Shown piece after piece: positions 7,333 through 10,313 of a stretch of 10,313 bases of DNA (position 1 is the first letter of the stretch; each line of letters starts with the position of its first letter). The translations under genes were made by a program, and so were the position numbers. Origin of the DNA: Monosporascus cannonballus (taxonomy: Eukaryota > Ascomycota > Sordariomycetes > Xylariales); assembly GCA_004154925.1 (NCBI GenBank), contig QJNS01000737.1, positions 1 to 10,313 of the forward strand. The letters are read 5' to 3'. The notes beneath the pieces are model-generated. The model was not told the DNA's origin, made no database searches, and was given only the letters and a program-made list of their open reading frames with translations.

Positions 7333-8806
7333 CTACCACTTTTCGTCCCTCTCTTGTATGTGCTCCATTATCATGTTGGCCAGCCCGCTGATCCGCGGCA
7401 CATTCGAAGGTTTGACCGCCCGGCAGAGGCATATCATAGTTTTCAGGGATTCGTCGAGGTCCGGGCATAGATCGTTCCCGTCGGAGTCCGGAAGCAGCCC
7501 GGCCGCGCGGGTACTTATTCTGGGATGACCGGGCTTGGTGACGAGGTCCGCGGTGGTGACGTCGAGTTCGTAGTTTAGTACCGCTAGTGCGTTTATTATC
7601 TGCGCTGACGTTAGAGAGTACGGCATCCAACCTGGCCAGGGGACTGAACAATTGCTTACGTATCCGATGTTCTGGAGGTTGTCTATAATTGCACTGCTCT
7701 GCATGTCGCTGGGGAATATGTGAGCACACGTGGTCCTCGGGTTGAGCTCTTAAGGCCCTATCAACTGGGCGTAGGAGAACTGGAGGCCGCTTGCCGGACT
7801 TACCCACCCTCATTGTCATCCTCTAGGTCTTGTCCACTGCCAAAGTCGATCAACTTCAACATCGGTGTTATATAGTGTTCTGTACCTTTGGGGTTGGCAA
7901 CGCAGGGCCCGAGCATGACTGGGATCCGTTAAACTCCGTAACTGTTTGAACACCCTGCCTCACTCCCTTTCTCCATCTCCCTTCCCCAGCGGACTTACCA
8001 TTCTGGGTATGTATATCATTATGCACCAGAGGCGTAGGATCCCGTTGAGAGTCGACTGCCTCTCTCACGGGTTCGTCGTCCTCTTTGCTGGCCTGTTGGG
8101 GCGGCCATGCCATAACAATACACATGCGTATCACAGTCGGAAGTTTAGCAACTCACACTCAACTAGTGGCTAGGGCGACCCGACTTACAGCACATGAAGA
8201 ACCTCCATAAAACCCTGTTAGGAAGTCGTTCCAACCCCGCGCTCAGCGCCTTGTCGATGAAGTCCTCGACCGTTCCGTGCTCGATCCATTCTAGGAAGAG
8301 CCAGTCCTCGGCCTTGTGCCAGCGAACACCAGAAACCCGCCGTCGGAGGGGATCTTCGGGTACGTCGATGAGCCGGACGATGTGCTTAGCGTAGTGTAGA
8401 ATCTATTCATCTGTTAGCCGCGCTCCCCTCCTCTCCCGGCATCGAACAGCGACCCGTAAACGTGACTAGCCTTCAGCCATTTTTTCTCGTTCCGTAGCGG
8501 CTTATTCCACAAGTCCCCTGCGTCTACATCGTCAGACATCCTGTCGTCGACGTCCATGGGATCCCCCTCTCCGTCCGGCGGTGGCGGCGGAGTTCTGGAC
8601 CCGTTGTTGTGACTGGCCACGCCCTGGTCCATTTTCAGCGCTATCAGCTTGGACGCGTCGCTCGCCTTGGGCTGATATTTGACGCTCCATGTCAGCGCGT
8701 TGGACCCCGCACCGGCCTGCCTCTCGAGCTCGAAGCGCTTGTGCTTGTCGCTGTCGAAGTACTTCCGGAGTAAGTCGGTCGTGCGCTCGAGGTCGCTTGC
8801 TTGCAT
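7333..8806 (-). CDS. Divergent fungal protein kinase, six exons; possibly splice-damaged
   Basis: Model: exons 8806-8462 (or ending at 8471), 8402-8189, 8133-7999, 7918-7804, 7708-7660 and 7599-7333 (stop TAG at 7335-7333), giving 374 (or 371) residues. Numbering here follows the 374-residue version. The Gly-rich loop is QAGAGSNA (30-37), the ATP lysine is in LIALKM (K58) and the helix-C Glu is in NEKKWLK (E107). Exon 2 has AKHIVRLIDVPEDPL and the hinge-side WLFLEWIEHGTVEDFI. Exon 3 has CIVMAWPP and the catalytic loop LVHNDIHTQN (HND, D226, N231). Exon 4 has LKLIDFGSGQDLEDD (DFG 256-258). Exons 5-6 carry the helix-F-like NIGYIINAL and the C-lobe. All phases agree and no exon has a stop. An acidic, Pro-rich insert lies at 61-105. 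Oddities: intron 2 ends in TG instead of AG, the intron 1 donor is GTTTAC or GC, and the activation segment is short with no APE. It resembles expanded kinase families of filamentous ascomycetes; the substrate is unknown. Confidence 0.85.
7600..7659 (-). other. Kinase intron 5, 60 bp, in frame and stop-free
   Basis: Donor GTAAGC (7659-7654), branch site CTCTAAC and acceptor GCGCAG (ending at 7600). The intron is exactly 20 codons long in phase 0 with no stop, so a plain ORF reads through it. Removing it joins NIGY to IINAL, which fits a kinase helix F better than the Pro/Trp-rich read-through. Confidence 0.8.
8134..8188 (-). other. Kinase intron 2 with non-canonical GT...TG ends
   Basis: The donor is an ideal GTAAGT (8188-8183) and a branch-like GCTAAAC lies near 8141-8147. 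The length of 55 bp is normal. The frame and family reading (FFMC-L-IRMCIVMAWPP) need the exon to start at 8133, but the preceding bases are CTG (8136-8134), not CAG. The only in-frame AG upstream would give a 37-bp intron and add six unrelated residues. The CAG at 8091-8093 gives a wrong phase. Confidence 0.75.
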
Positions 8807-9414
8807 GACTGCCTGAGCGACTCTGCCTCGCTATTCCCGGCGGCCTATGTCCGAGCGTAAGATCGAGAAGGTTAGGTGCGTGTGTGGCTACATTATGGAT
8901 TGTCTACAAGTCGGGGCCGGTTGAGGTAGGGGACTCTTTGTCGGGTGAACGAATGCCCTCGACTAGTCGAAACTTGATATACAAAGGAACTCGCCATTAC
9001 AAAGGCCTTGCGTAGGCTTCATTGTTTGATTCTGGAGCCTCTTCTCTTTCCGGCACTATGAAATGACCCACGGGGGTTGCCTTCTTACATTGATAATGAA
9101 ACTAGCCTTAAAGAATATATCGGACACAATTTACGAGGTCCTAAACCGGCTGCGCTATATGTCAAATAGTCGCGGTTTGGCGAGATTCATTTTCTGGGAA
9201 GGATAACACATGGAACTATGTATAGGGGTAATAATCCATTTCTTCTATTAGTAGCGAGACCTTCAGTACCACTTTATTCCTGCATTTTTACAGTTGCCCT
9301 CTCGTTTTTCGCCTCTTTAATAGCAAATATGCGAGCAGGCGAAAAGGGGCCCTAGGACGATTTTGGTGGTACCTCGCTGTGGCCAGCCGAGGCCACGCTC
9401 TTATTACATCCTAG
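8807..9414. other. Intergenic region upstream of the kinase gene
   Basis: About 600 bp with no coding signal recognised on either strand. It should include the promoter of the minus-strand kinase. It is less GC-rich than the left half of the window. A short perfect inverted repeat, GTGGCC (9379-9384) and GGCCAC (9391-9396) around AGCCGA, lies at its right end. Confidence 0.5.
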
Positions 9415-9702
9415 GTCATATTGAGACCGACTGAGACGGAGGAACTTGACTTGTACACCAAGTTGGGCCGCATACTCTACGATGTCGCTCAAGCCTCTTC
9501 CGTCCGGATGGGGCTTGTGCAAGAAGTTCAAAGCGACTTCAAGAGGAGTGGAGACGACAGCTGTGGACCGCTGGGCTTCTTGAAGAAACCTGTGCGTAAT
9601 ACTGATAGTATGCCGCTGAAACCGGTCTCTCCATTCCTAGGCTACTTTGTGGGCTACGTAGTGTACGCACCGGTGGAGGGCATACAACTGCAACGCAAGT
9701 GA
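9415..9702 (+). other. Orphan open frame without an early ATG, possible exon or relic
   Basis: The frame is open from 9415 (after a TAG at 9412-9414) to a TGA at 9700-9702, about 95 codons. There is no ATG near its start; the first Met codon is about 30 residues in. The first half is amphipathic and Glu/Leu-rich (EELDLYTKLGRILYDVAQ), which reads like real helical protein. The second half is hydrophobic/aromatic (PFLGYFVGYVVYAP). I do not recognise a family. It could be an internal exon, a decayed gene fragment or chance. Confidence 0.25.
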
Positions 9703-10313
9703 ACTCGACTAGGTGAGGATTTCCCGTGTTGTACTTAGACTTACGACTAAAGGAAATTTGCAACTCACCTTCCTTCTGTGTCACGCAACTTCAGACCTTG
9801 TATGCATCTACCCCGGACGGCAGTAGAGCGCTTAGGGCTTACGGAAGAGTGTGAAGGATGTACGTGGTGAGGTTCCAACTTAGATCCCTAGCGAGATACA
9901 TTAATTCGCAACGCTCGCACTGCAGGAACCAATATTTTTACTTGGGACTAGAGGTGGGGACGAATCCTAGCTGGACTCTGCGGGAGTCGACCGCAAAAGC
10001 CCTCCTAACCGCTCATCTGCCTCAAGATCGAATACAGCGTCAGGTCCAGCTAATGGCTGGACAGACACCTCTCTAGGCTCATCGACCTAATGGCCAAGGT
10101 AGACGAGGCGCCCTTCACCATGCCTGGCAAGGGGGTGGCAAAAGGTGATATAATGTAGAGAGTCATGGCAAGGGTTAGCACAGTGCTTATTGCATCCTAC
10201 ATTGGCTGAGTTTCGGCTTTTTTGTCGTATTGTTAAGCAGGCGTAGGAGGCTACCGGCCTTCGCTAAGCAGGACTTGTGCTTGATGCTTGATGCGCCAGA
10301 GCCTCGGCTAACC
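9703..10313. other. Gene-poor right end with short repeats
   Basis: No gene is supported. A 72-codon ATG frame at 9858-10076 has no recognisable motif. A second short frame (10054-10155, ending TAG) reads through MAKVDEAPFTMPGKG and is likewise unassigned. A perfect 7-bp hairpin lies at 10044-10062, TGGCAAGGG recurs at 10125-10133 and 10166-10174, and CTTGATG is tandemly doubled at 10280-10293. No terminal inverted repeats or long terminal repeats were found. Confidence 0.4.
10044..10062. repeat. Perfect 7-bp hairpin
   Basis: GTCCAGC (10044-10050) and GCTGGAC (10056-10062) flank the loop TAATG. There is no adjacent T-run and no known role. Confidence 0.65.

Noticed and set aside
7319..7819. 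166-codon minus-strand ORF overlapping kinase exons 5-6
   Set aside because: It is in a different frame from the kinase exons and carries none of the kinase motifs.
8072..8133. Alternative acceptor for kinase intron 2 at the CAG ending at 8091
   Set aside because: Exon 2 ends one base into a codon. This acceptor would shift the frame and remove the conserved CIVMAWPP block.
8194..8394. 66-codon plus-strand ORF
   Set aside because: It is antisense to kinase exon 2, whose minus-strand frame encodes clear kinase motifs.
1..10313. tRNA genes, CRISPR array, insertion sequence or LTR retroelement
   Set aside because: I found no tRNA B-box in a suitable context, no spaced repeat array, no terminal inverted repeats and no long direct repeats. 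Short hairpins and 7-14-bp repeats are not enough to call a mobile element.
8807..10313. RIP-mutated transposon relic
   Set aside because: CpG and CpA remain common by eye and there is no strong TpA excess. A dinucleotide ratio calculation would settle this, but nothing visible supports it.

Overview
The window looks like nuclear DNA of a filamentous ascomycete (Pezizomycotina, plausibly a Sordariomycete). Coding parts are GC-rich. Introns are mostly 55-140 bp, with GTAAGT-type donors, CTAAC/CTGAC branch sites and CAG/TAG acceptors. The proteins best match fungal families: Mgm101, Coa4, the long Bpl1-type biotin ligase, a REEP/TB2-DP1-HVA22 protein and a fungal-type protein kinase. There is no bacterial-style operon structure. 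All family names come from recall of family motifs; no database search was run.

Layout. Positions 1-86 are the end of an intron carrying a 27-nt poly-C run and an AC microsatellite. Positions 87-1110 (+) are the 3' part of a REEP-family ER membrane-shaping protein with a long charged C-terminal tail. Positions 1565-2562 (-) hold MGM101, the mitochondrial genome maintenance recombinase, in two exons. Positions 3105-3555 (-) hold a 77-codon, four-exon gene for the twin CX9C protein COA4 (cytochrome oxidase assembly), which a plain ORF scan cannot see. Its start faces the start of BPL1 (3800-5845, +, one exon, biotin-protein ligase) across 244 bp. Positions 5846-7332 have no gene I can name, but include a promoter-like TATA/ATTGG/pyrimidine-rich block near 6075-6250. 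Positions 7333-8806 (-) hold a six-exon protein kinase gene, also invisible as a single ORF, with two irregular splice junctions. Positions 8807-10313 are gene-poor, with only short orphan ORFs and small hairpins.

The left 5.8 kb is a compact housekeeping block. Two of its genes serve mitochondria: Mgm101 in mtDNA maintenance and Coa4 in complex IV assembly. Bpl1 attaches biotin to carboxylases. The right 4.4 kb is sparse and accessory-like, with one kinase of a divergent fungal type that may be decaying. I found no new multi-gene system. The most rewarding points are the hidden COA4 gene, the kinase with a TG where the acceptor AG should be, its shortened activation segment, and the unexplained promoter-like block.
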